Of a DNA stretch of 64,000 nt, positions 34,101 to 63,980 are shown piece by piece. A program made the position numbers and the translations under genes. Position 1 is the stretch's first letter; every line of letters begins with the position of its first letter. The notes under the pieces were generated by a model that worked only from the letters and a program-made list of their open reading frames with translations, was not told the origin of the DNA and made no database searches. Origin of the DNA: Lytechinus variegatus (lineage: Eukaryota; Echinodermata; Echinoidea; Temnopleuroida; Toxopneustidae); assembly GCF_018143015.1 (NCBI RefSeq), contig NC_054740.1, positions 15,082,797 through 15,146,796 on the forward strand. Direction: 5' to 3'.

Positions 34101-36141
34101 TTAAAGCCACTGGAAACTAAATTTCTCTGTATGCTTAGCATTCATGGACCAATAAACAATCTTGAATCTCTTGAATCTTGAAAAGAAACATGAATGCTAA
34201 AGCTTTTTTTCAAAATTTTTATGTATCTTAAAGATTACTAAAAAGAGTTAAGACTGACTTTTTTTAAAAGTGGCCTCAGTACCTATAGTTGATTTAAAAA
34301 AGGTCAAAGTCTAAGGGTGATTATGTTTTGATCAATCTCTGGCGATCACTTTCACTTTCTTCCTCCACCCTCCTATTTTTACTTTCAAACTTTTCATAAT
34401 TTTTCTCTCCGTCCTTGGATATTTCTTTTTTTCTCTCTCTGTTGTAATTTGACCAAAATATTTCAAAAATAGCTGATTTACATTTGTCATTTGGTTCTTC
34501 ACAAAGGCAAGGGTGCATAAGTTGTCTCTTTTTTGATAAATTTTACCCTTTTTCAATGCTCTTTTGAATAAATTATGCTTGAAAATACATGCACCGGTAT
34601 AAGGCAGCAAAAATGGCTATAATTACATGAATTCTTTTTATTCAGAGTTGTATTGTTGGAAATTGGTTGTAAAGTCAAAATTTATCGTGAGTTTCAGTAA
34701 AAGGGTGATTGTATTTTGCATTTTTATCGGCATTGAGCTGAGGTGAAAAGGTAACCTTGCAAGATTAATCCCTTGAATTCAAAATTAAGCATCAGTTAAA
34801 GCTAAAGCTGAGGCAATAATAGTTACACTTTGTTTACTCTGGAAAAATTGCTGTATCAACCCAGCCAATATTATTATTGTGACATAAAGAGATACTATGT
34901 ATTTATTTTTTCCTAGGTGTCGACAGATTGGACAAAGACTTGACCATTGGTCAGATGCAAGGAAAGTTTCAGATGCAGGTTTTACCTCAGTGTGGTCACG
35001 CAGTACATGAAGACCAACCACAAAAGGTAAATAACTACCCTTCATCCATAAATAATCTCTTGACATGGTATTAAATAATACACATAAATTCCAGAGAGCT
35101 ATTTATTTGTGTGGAATATTAAAGAGTTAAGTTTAGAATGCGAAACAAATAGCTATGTGATTACGTGTGTAAATGCAGATGAAATTACTTTTCTCAAAGC
35201 TTATGTTCGTTGAGGAAAGATAGACTTAACCATAGGCCTACCTTGTCTTGTATTATCTGTAAAAAGGTGAGATAATAAGTCAATAAGTGCTCTTATGTGT
35301 TACATTAATATGCCCCACATGTGTCTCTTCACATACTTCTACATATTGAGGCATCCAACAGGATATCTTCAAGATTATTTAGAAAGAACAAAGTTTTTTT
35401 TTAAGATAGACAAATTAGGTTCTTTGTAAAAGAACTTTGAAGTGATTTACTATTCATCTTTAGCCATTGGTGTAAAGCTTATAAAAAACATTTTTTTATA
35501 AAATTATAATTCACAAGATAAGTGTATTTGATGTATTGTCTGTTTGTTTGTTTGTGATAGGTTGCTGATGCTCTTGCAACTTTTATAACAAGAAACAAGT
35601 TTGCAGAGGCTATTGGCGGCTTTGAACAGTGAGTATGATCCTCATTGATGTTTTTAAAACACTACCCCCTAAACACCATAATAATCAACAACAGCAGGTT
35701 AAAATGAAATGAACAGCACATTTTTAAAATTACTGTAAAATCTTTATCGAAGATGTCCAACTTGTACAGAAGGAATGGTGATAATGAGTATTTTGGTGTA
35801 GTGAAGTAAAAGAAAACATCTTCCATCTATATTGTGTTAGAGTACATGTAAATGATAGCAACCTTGGATACAAAAAGCTTATACCATGGTTATTCGAGTG
35901 AAATACATTTTTATAGATCAAGATTCTTATGATATATTATGTATATTTTAGGGAGTATATTATGATTATAATGATAAAATGATTTATGAAGACCAAGTTT
36001 CAAAGCACTTTTATACAAAAATAAAACAAAAATTAGGATGTTTTACATATAATAATATATTATTAAAATGTATATTGTATTCATACCAAATAATATAATC
36101 TGAATTTCATGTATTCCACTAGACCTTTCCCCTGCTGTTGA
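22152..36141 (+). CDS. PPME1: Protein phosphatase methylesterase 1 (13 coding exons)
   Basis: PPME1 is an alpha/beta-hydrolase that removes the methyl ester from the C-terminal leucine of the PP2A catalytic subunit and binds inactive PP2A. Exons: 22152-22231, 26965-27073, 27701-27793, 28535-28644, 29234-29391, 30364-30454, 30865-30930, 31673-31814, 32078-32138, 33829-33894, 34917-35026, 35561-35628 and 36123-36141. Frame is kept throughout; 390 residues against 386 in human. Seen: KRDFTPLPWSNYFDS, oxyanion motif LHGGGHSALSW, nucleophile elbow GHSMGG (Ser155), IDVVEG (Asp180), the PP2A-binding TWRIDLGKTEQYW and GWFRGMSNLFLSC segments, QCGHAVHED (His353), and the ending GGFEQPFPCC. Ser, Asp and His match human 156, 181 and 349. 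The disordered insert (exon 8) is serine/glutamine-rich rather than glutamate-rich as in mammals. All introns are GT-AG except the second, which is AT-AC. The neighbour PIR is head to head, AIFM1 tail to tail. Confidence 0.96.
23130..23520 (-). mobile_element. LINE reverse-transcriptase C-terminal fragment
   Basis: The minus strand reads LKIPTLAYRRVRGNIIETYK then HFNTYDQCTTLS and RTKTQKYRNSFYVRIRKTWN then SLNNDVVTAP. This is the conserved C-terminal region of LINE (CR1/Jockey-like) ORF2. It is truncated at both ends and lies in PPME1 intron 1. Confidence 0.75.
23510..23965 (+). repeat. TGACC/AGGTCA interspersed repeat, about 180 bp units
   Basis: Three imperfect units, each with AAGGTCAAAGGTCATT-like, ATCATAACTTTGAAAGTTTA-like and GAATGAAACTTGGA-like phrases. 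The same family is at 26060-26165, 6870-7110 (reverse) and 50850-51290 (reverse). Confidence 0.75.
24304..24447. repeat. Short MITE with a homopolymer G run
   Basis: CAGGGGGCCG at the left and CGGCCCCTG at the right, with possible TATTG duplications outside. Inside is an uninterrupted run of roughly 30 G, a likely quadruplex former and an assembly weak point, and a C run near 24410. Confidence 0.6.
25005..25115 (-). repeat. SINE 3' fragment
   Basis: The minus strand contains AAGCGCAGTTGAGTATATG and CTATATAAAATGGACATAT, matching the tail of the SINE at 33510-33775. The tRNA-like head is missing. Confidence 0.65.
26338..26569. repeat. MITE with GGGCCCGTCTTA ends
   Basis: GGGCCCCGTCTTACAAAG at the left pairs with ATAAGACGGGCCC at the right. 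Non-coding, in PPME1 intron 1. Confidence 0.7.
26575..26730 (-). mobile_element. Small LINE fragment
   Basis: TTTCAATTATATCTCCTCGC followed by CGATATGCTAATGTGGGAAG resembles the LINE segment near 23440-23490. Too short for family assignment. Confidence 0.4.
27074..27700 (+). other. PPME1: U12-type AT-AC intron of PPME1
   Basis: Exon 2 ends at 27073 (codon GAT). The intron begins ATATCCTTGA, which is the donor consensus of the minor spliceosome (ATATCCTT). It ends TCTTCTGCAC, followed by exon 3 (AGT TTT AGA). A branch site TCCTTGAC lies at 27681-27688, with its adenosine 13 nt before the intron end, inside the usual 10-16 nt window. Splicing here is phase 0 and gives EDVVLNDND-SFRVYKKG, close in length to the human segment. 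No GT-AG alternative near this junction keeps the frame. Confidence 0.85.
29445..29838. repeat. MITE, TTAAAGGTAAATGCCAGT family (reverse copy)
   Basis: Begins TTAAAGAGAAATGCCAGTAG and ends ACTGGAATTTATCTTTAA. It carries the same interior as 10625-11008 in the opposite orientation and lies in PPME1 intron 5. Confidence 0.85.
32935..33012. repeat. Short dispersed fragment shared with 50930-50990
   Basis: A stretch of about 54 bp containing GCCTCCGAAGAAGATTCTGC and GATCGAAAGCTTAGGCCCC occurs here and, reverse complemented, at about 50935-50990. Family unknown. Confidence 0.7.
33361..33498. repeat. MITE, GGGYCYTGTAAC family
   Basis: GGGTCTTGTAACATATCATT at the left and CTCTGTGATACAGGGCTC at the right. 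Related to 55470-55600 and to a remnant at 39599-39696. Confidence 0.6.
33510..33775 (+). mobile_element. tRNA-derived SINE with ATT tail
   Basis: Head: GTGGCCCAGTGGATTTG (box A-like) and GGGTTTGAATCC (box B-like). Body: CACTCAATCCAGTTACGG. End: AAAATGGACATATTATTATT, a run of ATT repeats. It is inserted in PPME1 intron 9. Confidence 0.88.
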
Positions 36142-37990
36142 TGAGTCTTCTTGAAGATGGGTCACACTCAACAAAAATTCTGTTATCTTGTTTTGAGCAA
36201 GAAGTGTTGTCATCATACTTTGAGAAGCATAGGATGCTGGCGTCCAAGATGAAATGAATGCAAGTTTCTGGTATTTCCTGGACTATACCTTGAGGGAGGA
36301 CAGCATAAAGGAGTAACATGATAGCAAATATTGCTTACTAGTTGAAAAATGCTGGATAATGTGCAGTGAATGGAGAAACCAGCTGTATGTCTCAGGAATT
36401 AGGGAAGGATGGGGATGAAGAAGGCTATCAGATTGAAGTAAAAGTTTATTCTTCTCAAGATTATCTTTAATGATTATTGTATGGAAGCCACTACAGCATT
36501 TCATAAAAAAAAATTGTCTGTCAATGTCTCGGATATGACAACTTTCTTTGATTTTGATTGTCATAGAAGCACAGTTCCTGAGGTAACTGTCAGATGAAAC
36601 AAACTTTGTCGGATAAAATGTCTGGCAAGTCCTTTCATGAAATGCTCCCCTGTTCATTCTTTGTCAGTCAGTACAGAGGACTGTGAGCAGTTGATTACTT
36701 TTATCCACGGTGGCTGCTGCATGCTTTGGTGGGATTTGGTTGAAAGTAGTGAACTATTATCTCAACTTCTGTAACTACTGCTTTAGAGCCTGATGAAAAT
36801 ACATTTGAAATATCCTTTATCATTCAAAGGAGACTGAGAAAGAAATAGAAGAGTGAAGTCATTTATCAAATATCATTTGCGAAGAATAAAAAAAGGAATT
36901 ATCTATTTTGTATGGACAAAATTTCCTTAACATGAATTCAAGTTTTTGCCCGAAAATGGCTTATATGAAATGCATTTGTACTTGTACTCTTAATACCACA
37001 TGCAAATAGTACCAAAATATTGTAAGGGTTTTGGAAATATTAATGTTGATGGTAGGCCCAAGCTATTCATAAACTATTTCTCTTGGATAGACTTTTCTTG
37101 ATACAAGTGTGAAACTGTCACCTGGAGGAAATGATTGTAAAGAAAACATTGCCTTTTGATATCCATAACATTTTTTGTATTGATTGCAGTGATTTCTTTT
37201 TAAATGTAGAATATGCATGCCCTTTGTGTTGAAGAAATGTGTGCAGGACGTTGCATGAAACAATCCTTAGTCCAATGATGAGAAGTATTTCATTAAGAAA
37301 TTGTTTGAGAGTTCTTATGATTTTGATTGGCTGTTACATTGTTACATCTTACCATGGTACATGTAGTTGCCATAAATTATAAGGAATAATAACTTTGACA
37401 GAAACAGTAGCTAGTGATACTACACACATTTCTTTTTACTACTATTTACAATGAAATGTAAATCAATTTCATACATCGAAAATGAATTTATTCTCTGTAA
37501 GTTGATCATCTACTTGGGCTTTTCAATGAAATCAAAGAAGTTACAAAATGTTTTTGGTATTGGCACAATGGGCCTAGTAACAAGTGCAGAGCAGTTGCGA
37601 TAAATTTATGTGGAAATTTAATTTCAGACATCTGGATATGAATTGCAAAGCTGTGGTTTGTGTGATTAAGGTAAAAAATGAACTACCCACTACTTAAATT
37701 AAATTGCTGGAAATAGTCTGACAAAAGAAACAATGATTGGAAGAAGTGTTAGGAAGCAGCATGGCATTGGACTATTTATTGAAATTGTAGAAGTATTTCC
37801 TCATTAAATTTGAATTCTAAGAATTTGCATTGTCTGCCAGAAGACATGCATTGTCATTCTGTAATATTATGTACATGATTATTGTTATTTATATTACTTT
37901 TGTTATAGCATTGATGAGACAAATGAGGAGATATGTACAATGCAAATGAATTTGATAGCATTTCTCTTGATTTTATTCAATAAAATCTCT
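36142..37990 (+). other. PPME1: PPME1 3' UTR with poly(A) signals
   Basis: After the PPME1 stop at 36141 no further coding sequence is seen for nearly 2 kb. Candidate poly(A) signals AATAAA lie at 36885-36890 and 37979-37984; the second has a T-rich stretch near it. The interval includes an inverted-repeat element at about 36493-36651. The 3' end actually used cannot be told from sequence. Confidence 0.5.
36493..36651. repeat. MITE in the PPME1 3' UTR
   Basis: The right end CTTTCATGAAATGCTCCCC pairs with the left GCATTTCATAAAAA. The interior has ACAACTTTCTTTGATTTTGA and GTAACTGTCAGATGAAAC. Same family as 46268-46683 and 55310-55469. Confidence 0.75.
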
Positions 37991-39152
37991 TTTCATCAAA
38001 TATACCTGTGTACATTTTATAAATGTACTCTGACTGTAGCACAGTTCAGTTCTCACACAATAAGAACTCATAATATATATATTGGCTCATTGAGAAACAG
38101 AATTGTTTTATGTTTACAGATTTAATACCTTTCTGATTCTCAAAGAGAATACTATCTGTTCAGAGCCAGAAAGCTGTCAGCTATGTTAAAATATATGAAG
38201 TATTGCCTTCTGGATTCAAGCAGATTCAAGCATTTAGGGTGATCAAGCAGACACAAGCTGTGATCACAGATTATTTTTTTTATAATTTACATGTATATTT
38301 TATTTTGTTTTCCTCCTTGTCCCATACGATTCGATTCAATTTGAATGCATGCATTTATGAAGTGGTTGGATGTGATTGATTCTATTCACTGTAATGTTTG
38401 ATTATCAAACAAACTGACTACAAGGACAGATTCACTAATGGCTAGAATCAATTTTAAGTGAGATACAATCGTGTTTCTAATATTTTTATTGGTCTAGCTG
38501 TTAGTGTATTCCTATACAATAATCCCATACTTCTTGGTATTGGCACTTCTGGGAAATGAATAAGAAACCAATATTAATATTCATGCAAATTGCATATCTC
38601 ATGAATTATTTTGGTCAAATGTCAAATTAACAAGGATTGCCCAGGCAGGAATAGAACACCACTTTAAGTGATTAACAAATATAATACATTGCAATAGATT
38701 GTATCACTACAAACATTGTACAAATACTTCAACTCAAGGCACGGAATTGGCAAAACACATGATAGTGACCATCAATTATAATCATACATAAATGCTGTTG
38801 CTGAATACTCGTCGGGACATGATACTCTATTAAATAACAAAAAATATCATGTTTCCTGAATTGAAGGTGTCCAATCTTAATGTTAAACAACACATCTTTA
38901 CCTTGCAATCCTCAATTAGAATTGTACAATATGATTTGTCATTTCATGACTTGGGGACCACACGCTATAACTGCCAACCTGGTAAGTCATAGGAACAAAT
39001 TATCATGAATGATAAAATATATGGATCATTCTAGAATATCCTATATGGTGTTGGAACAGTTGGCAAGTATATGCACACATTTTCAAAGTGCTGTATCAAA
39101 TGCATTCCTTCTTTCAAAAATCATTCATAATTTTCTATGACATTCTTTTTCA

Positions 39153-39226
39153 GAGAAACGAAAAGTGCAAATAGAAGAAATAAGGCAAGGAAATCTAAGA
39201 GAAGTAGCTCAAGAAGTTATTGAATA
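39153..39226 (+). other. PPME1: Possible alternative last exon of PPME1
   Basis: A good acceptor (TTCTTTTTCAG) ends at 39152. Joined to the donor of PPME1 exon 12 (35628) it reads in frame as a 23-residue tail beginning QETKSANRRN and ending KRSSSRSY, then stops. This would replace the canonical QPFPCC end with a basic, serine/arginine-rich tail. Nothing in known vertebrate PPME1 resembles it, and it may be chance. Confidence 0.25.
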
Positions 39227-39299
39227 TGAATCTTGGACAAGATATAAGAGAAGGGAGTATCTTGCCTATTAAAACAATCTACCTTGCATACTGGAAAGT

Positions 39300-39780
39300 T
39301 TATAAATTCACACGACAATTTAAATTTGATTTTATGAGGTATTAAAGTTGAATTTCCAACAATCATTGTCACAATGACTTTTTAAGTTCCATTAATTGGC
39401 TTCAAACATGGTTCATTTTATTCCAACTGACTATCAAAATGTGAAAATGCCCTATGGCATTCTCATTTTTACAAGTTCGTTCCACTGCAAAGTTACAAGC
39501 CTTTTAGTAATTGCCTTCACTCTTTACATGCCAATGGCAGTATTTAATACACATATATCCCATAGGGTTTTGGTATCCCTGGCATGATACTCTCAAAGTG
39601 TCCAGTAACACAAAGCTCAGTCATCAATTGTGCAGTTGATTTGTATGCTTCATTTGCACATAATGGTCAATCACTAAGCTTTGTGAAACCGGGGCCTGGC
39701 ATACTCATTTTAACATAATTCTCCAAAATTATAATTTATATTTCTCTACTATAATTCTAATTTGAATTATATGGAGGGAA
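39300..39780 (-). other. AIFM1: AIFM1 3' UTR
   Basis: Sequence after the AIFM1 stop (39781-39783). A minus-strand AATAAA (TTTATT at 39417-39422) is a candidate poly(A) signal. An inverted-repeat element remnant occupies about 39599-39696. If the alternative PPME1 exon at 39153 is real, the two transcripts nearly meet here. Confidence 0.4.
39599..39696. repeat. MITE remnant, GGGYCYTGTAAC family
   Basis: CCAGTAACACAAAGCTCAG at the left, CTAAGCTTTGTGAAACCGG at the right, with the interior TTGTGCAGTTGATTTGTATG shared with the copy at 33361. It lies in the AIFM1 3' UTR region. Confidence 0.6.
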
Positions 39781-59256
<19,476 letters not shown>

Positions 59257-59324
59257 CTACAATATTTAGAGTAAGACATAGGAAAATAGGAGATAATTAC
59301 ATCAACACAACAAATGGCTGATGG

Positions 59325-60190
59325 GTAGGGGAAGGCGGGGTAAGTTGTGACAGTTTTTGCTTTTTGCATGTTAGAATTGATATGATTAATAATCTTGTCG
59401 AAATAAGTACCTTGCCTTGAAATTTCATTCTTCTGAAATATTTTCCACCTATATATAACTTTCTACCCCAACACTGAAAGTCATCGTGACCTTTGAAAAA
59501 ACCGATGTCAAATGGCTCAACTTGCCCCATATATGGGGTAAGTTTGAGCCACCTTCTGGGGTAATTTGAGCCACAAAAACTATGTACAAAATGTATGGGG
59601 GAGAACCAGCATGTCAATTTTTTGTTTAAAGTCTTTTCACTTGCTAATTCTCTATAAATACTAACATTCTGTAAAAGGAAAAGAGCAGTCATGTCAATTT
59701 GCTCCTTTGAGCCTGCATTTAAATCGACTTTTATGGTTTGTTTGTTTTTTAAGATACATTACCATAGGAATTACCATGGCTCAACTTACCCCATGCTGTT
59801 TGGCTCAACTTACCCCAGTCCGAACTTAGTGCGATAATTTTGTATCCACACATTTATTATGCATCCATCATATAAAAGACTATGACAAGAATGAAGATCC
59901 ATACCTGGACTAATAATGTTGTTATCATGTCTTTATTATATTTAAAGACGTGTGTGTTTATAAAGCACTTATCTATTTCACACTCTTTTTTACTTTTTTG
60001 GCTGAAATTCACATTTTCCCCTCTAAAAAACTACTTTTTGTTTCAAAGTTGGAAACAATGTGGTGGGGTTAGAGGTTACGCTATGGGTCATCAATACATG
60101 ACACCACCACAATGTCTGACTCATTCATTATTGGCCTGGGGCTGGTGGCTCAACTTGCCCCTATGCTCAACTTACCCCGCCTTCCCCTAC
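59325..60190. mobile_element. Transposon with GTAGGGGAAGGCGGGG ends and internal repeats
   Basis: Perfect inverted ends, GTAGGGGAAGGCGGGGTAAG (59325) and CTTACCCCGCCTTCCCCTAC (to 60190). Inside are many copies, in both orientations, of GGGGTAAGTTGAGCC-like words near 59510-59575, 59775-59820 and 60145-60180. No transposase frame. It lies just upstream of the first AIFM1 exon seen. Confidence 0.85.
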
Positions 60191-60319
60191 TGATTGTATT
60201 GTATGATATACACATTCTCGGCAGATATAAAAAACTGACACAGGTGAAAAGATGAAAATAAACAGTGTTGACATCTTGTCTAGCAGATGGATAAAAGGTC
60301 TTAAATATGTTGCATATTG

Positions 60320-60880
60320 CTGACGGAGCACAGTGGCGTAAGCTAGGATTTTTTTCCTTGGGGGGGGGCACTGGGGGGTCCTTGCTTTTTCAGGGGGGGC
60401 ACCATTTATTTTGGTGAGTGTGTATGTGTCACAAGGGCGGGTCCGACTTTTGCCAATAGGGGACGGGGCCCAAAATTATCTTCACCTATATTTTCCCCGA
60501 TTAGTCACTTCTTAGTTTATTCTTATAAAACAACATAAACATGAAATAATCTTATAAGCCTTATAAAGAGTGCGAGCGATTATTTTTTTACTTTCATGTA
60601 TTTTGTTCTGATAATTTAATATTCTGGGAAATGTTATGTGTGATCCTGAACAAGATTTGTATGTAACTAGATGGTTACTGCGAACGCCAAGCGCGAGCAG
60701 AAATTTTTATTAACTGTGCTAGCATTATCAAAAAGGGACCTGTTAAGGACTGCTTACAGTTACCCACGAAGACGGTATATATTTAAATAATGCGAGCGCG
60801 AAGTGCGAGCAAATTTTTTGACATTCCGACCTAAAAACTTATAATTCTAAGCAGCGTTCTCGCCAGGATTTTTCTTACGC
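60320..60880. repeat. Transposon-derived region (CAGTGGCGTAAGCTAGG, GCGAGCGCGAAG words)
   Basis: Begins CAGTGGCGTAAGCTAGGATT, a start seen in many non-autonomous DNA transposons. Later come G-rich runs and the words AGCGCGAGCAGAAATTTTT and GCGAGCGCGAAGTGCGAGC. The right limit was not found. Confidence 0.45.
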
Positions 60881-61059
60881 GTGTCGCAAACCCGCCAATT
60901 CGGTGGTGGCCGATTTTACACGTGATGTTTTGATTTTCACATGTGCTTTGATGATTTGATCCCGGTAAAGTCAAGTTTCATTGCCAATCCGCGAAGTTCA
61001 CTGTAATATTGTTCTAATCGGCGGCGCACACCAATACCTAACTTAGAGTTGATATCGGC

Positions 61060-63830
61060 AAAATGTTGAAATGTTAAGTTGCTGTTTATCTAAAAATGTA
61101 TCATGTGTATGGGTCTTTTTGTCTGGAAATGTTTTAAAGTGTTTTGAGCTGTATTGACTTAAAATATATTTGAAATACCTTTCATTATGGACTCCCGTTC
61201 TCTGAGAAGAAAAATAAATCACGCATCTATCAGGACATGTTTTAACATTGTTTTGAGGTGCTTGAGTTGAAATATATTTGATATGCCTTTCGTTACGGAC
61301 TCCCGTTCTCCAAGAGTAAATATAAATCACGCATTTTTCTGACAACCGCGGGAAAGAAAAATAAAAGAAAATAGAAGTCACAAATATCTCAGATTAATGA
61401 ACGATCTATTAGAAATGTTTTAAAATTGTTTTGAGGTCCTAACGAGTTAAAATATATTTTATATACCTTTCGCTATGAACTCTCTAAGAATAAAAATCAC
61501 ACATTTATTCTGACAACAGCGGAATTGAAAATAAAAGAACAGAAGTCACAAACATCTAAGTTCATTGAACGATCTATCGGGACATGTTTTAACATTGTTT
61601 TGAGGTGTTAATGAATTAAAATATATTTGATATATCTTTCAGTACGGACTCCCGTTCTCCGAGAGGAAATATAAATCACGCATCTATCAGAACATGTTTT
61701 AACATTGTTTTGAGGTGTTTGAGATGCCTTTCGTTATATATGGACTCCCGTTCTCCAAAAATAAATATAAATCACGCATTTTTCTGACAACCGCGGGAAA
61801 GAAAATAAGACAAATTAGAAGTCACAAACATCTCAGATTAATGAACGATCGATTAGGTATGTTGTAAAATTTTTTTGAGGTCCTAACGAGTTAAAATATA
61901 TTTCATATACCTTTCGTTTTAAACTCTCAGAAATAAAAATCACACATTTATTCTGACAACAGCGGAATTGAAAATAAAAGAACAGAAGTCACAAACATCT
62001 AAGTTTAATGAACGATCTATCGGGACATGTTTTAACATTGTTTTGAGGTGTTAATGAATTAAAATATATTTGATATATCTTTCAGTACGGACTCCCGTTC
62101 CCCGAAAGGAAATATAAATCACGCATCTATCAGGACATGTTTTAACATTGTTTTGAGGTGTTTGAGTTAAAATATATTTGATATGCCTTTTGTTATGTAC
62201 TCCCGTTTTCCAAAAATAAATATAAATCACGCATTTTTCTGACAACCGCGGGAAAGAAAATAAAACAAAATAGAAGTCACAAAAGCTCAGATTAATGAAC
62301 GATCGATTAGGTATGTTTTAAAATTGTTTTGATGTCCTTACGAGTTACATGTAAGATATATGTTATATACCTTTCGTTTTGAACTCTCTAAGAAATAAAA
62401 ATCACACATTTATTCTGACAACAGCGGAATTGAAAATAAAAGAACAGAAGTCACAAACATCTAAGTTTAATGAACGATCTATCGGGACATGTTTTAACAT
62501 TGTTTTGAGGTGTTAATGAATTAAAATATATTTGATATATCTTTCAGTACGGACTCCCGTTCTCCGAGAGGAAATATAAATCACGCATCTATCAGAACAT
62601 GTTTTAACATTGTTTTGAGGTGTTTGAGATGCCTTTCGTTATGGACTCCCGTTCTCCAAAAATAAATATAAATCACGCATTTTTCTGACAACCGCGGGAA
62701 AGAAAATAAGACAAATTAGAAGTCACAAACATCTCAGATTAATGAACGATCGATTAGGTATGTTGTAAAATTGTTTTGAGGTCCTAACGAGTTAAAATAT
62801 ATTTCATATACCTTTCGTTTTGAACTCTCAGAAATAAAAATCACACATTTATTCTGACAACAGCGGAATTGAAAATAAAAGAACAGAAGTCACAAACATC
62901 TAAGTTTAATGAACGATCTATCGGGACATGTTTTAACATTGTTTTGAGGTGTTAATGAATTAAAATATATTTGATATATCTTTCAGTACGGACTCCCGTT
63001 CCCCGAAAGGAAATATAAATCACGCATCTATCAGGACATGTTTTAACATTGTTTTGAGGTGTTTGAGTTAAAATATATTTGATATGCCTTTTGTTATGTA
63101 CTCCCGTTTTCCAAAAATAAATATAAATCACGCATTTTTCTGACAACCGCGGGAAGGAAAATAAAACAAAATAGAAGTCACTCAGATTAATGAACGATCG
63201 ATAAGGTATGTTTTTTAAAATTGTTTTGAGGTCCTAACGAGTTTAAATATATTTTATATACCTTTCGCTTTGAACTCTCTCAGAAATAAAATTCACACAT
63301 TTATTCTGACAACAGCGGAAATGAAAATAAAAGAACAGAAGTCACAAACATCTAAGATTAATGAACAATCTATCTCAGGACATGTTTTAACATTGTTTTA
63401 AGGTGTTAATGATTTAAAATATATTTGATATACATTTCGTTACAGACTCCCGTTCTCCGAGAAGAAATATACAGCACGCAATTTTCTGACAACAGTGGAA
63501 ATGAAAATAAAAGAACAAAAGTCACAAACATTTTAGATTAATGAACAATCTATCAGGACATGTTTTAACATTGTTTTGATGTGTTGATGAATTAAAATAT
63601 ATTTAATATACCTTTCGGTACGGACTCCCGTTCTCCAAAAATAAATATAAATCACGCATTTTTCTGACAACCGCGGGAAAGAAAATAAAACGAAATAGAA
63701 GTCACAAAAATGTCAGATTAATGAACGATCCATTAGGAATGTTTTAAAAAATTTTGAGGTCCTAACGAGTTAAAATATATTTTATATACCTTTAGGCTTT
63801 TGCTATGAACTCTTTAAGAAATAAAAAAAT
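61060..63830. repeat. Satellite array with dimeric higher-order unit
   Basis: A basic unit of about 450 bp repeats: GATCTATCGGGACATG occurs at about 61571, 62014, 62476 and 62915. Alternate units are most alike, giving a higher-order period of about 901 bp (the segments at 62051 and 62952 appear identical). Each unit holds shorter related subrepeats with TACGGACTCCCGTTCTCC and AAATATAAATCACGCA. Copies are more diverged at both ends of the array. Confidence 0.92.
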
Positions 63831-63872
63831 GAAGCTACAGCCAAAGCAAGTGATACCTCCTTCGTCATATAA

Positions 63873-63980
63873 GGTACATTGCGTAATACCTTGGGTGAAG
63901 CAGCTGGGCTCGATCTGTCATCAGGACACTCGACAACAAATTTAGATAATCTGCCAAGATTTGCTGAACCATTAAATCAG
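63873..63980 (+). other. Possible exon of an unidentified plus-strand gene
   Basis: Just beyond the satellite array, a stretch bounded by an acceptor-like CATATAAG and a donor GTAAAC is open in one frame for 35 residues (GTLRNTLGEAAGLDLSSG at the start, then NLDNLPRFAEPLNQ). Base composition is less AT-rich than its surroundings. I do not recognise the family. It could equally be a chance open frame. Confidence 0.3.

Noticed and set aside
35621-35633. PPME1 ending at GFEQ-stop by reading through the donor at 35629
   Set aside because: It is possible as a retained-intron form, but the exon at 36123 restores the family ending (PFPCC, compare VFPGC in human).
61043-63146. Repeated minus-strand frames with CVIYIYFWKTGVHNKRHIKY-like peptides
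   Set aside because: They recur only because the satellite repeats. There is no start context, no known domain, and other units of the array break the frame.
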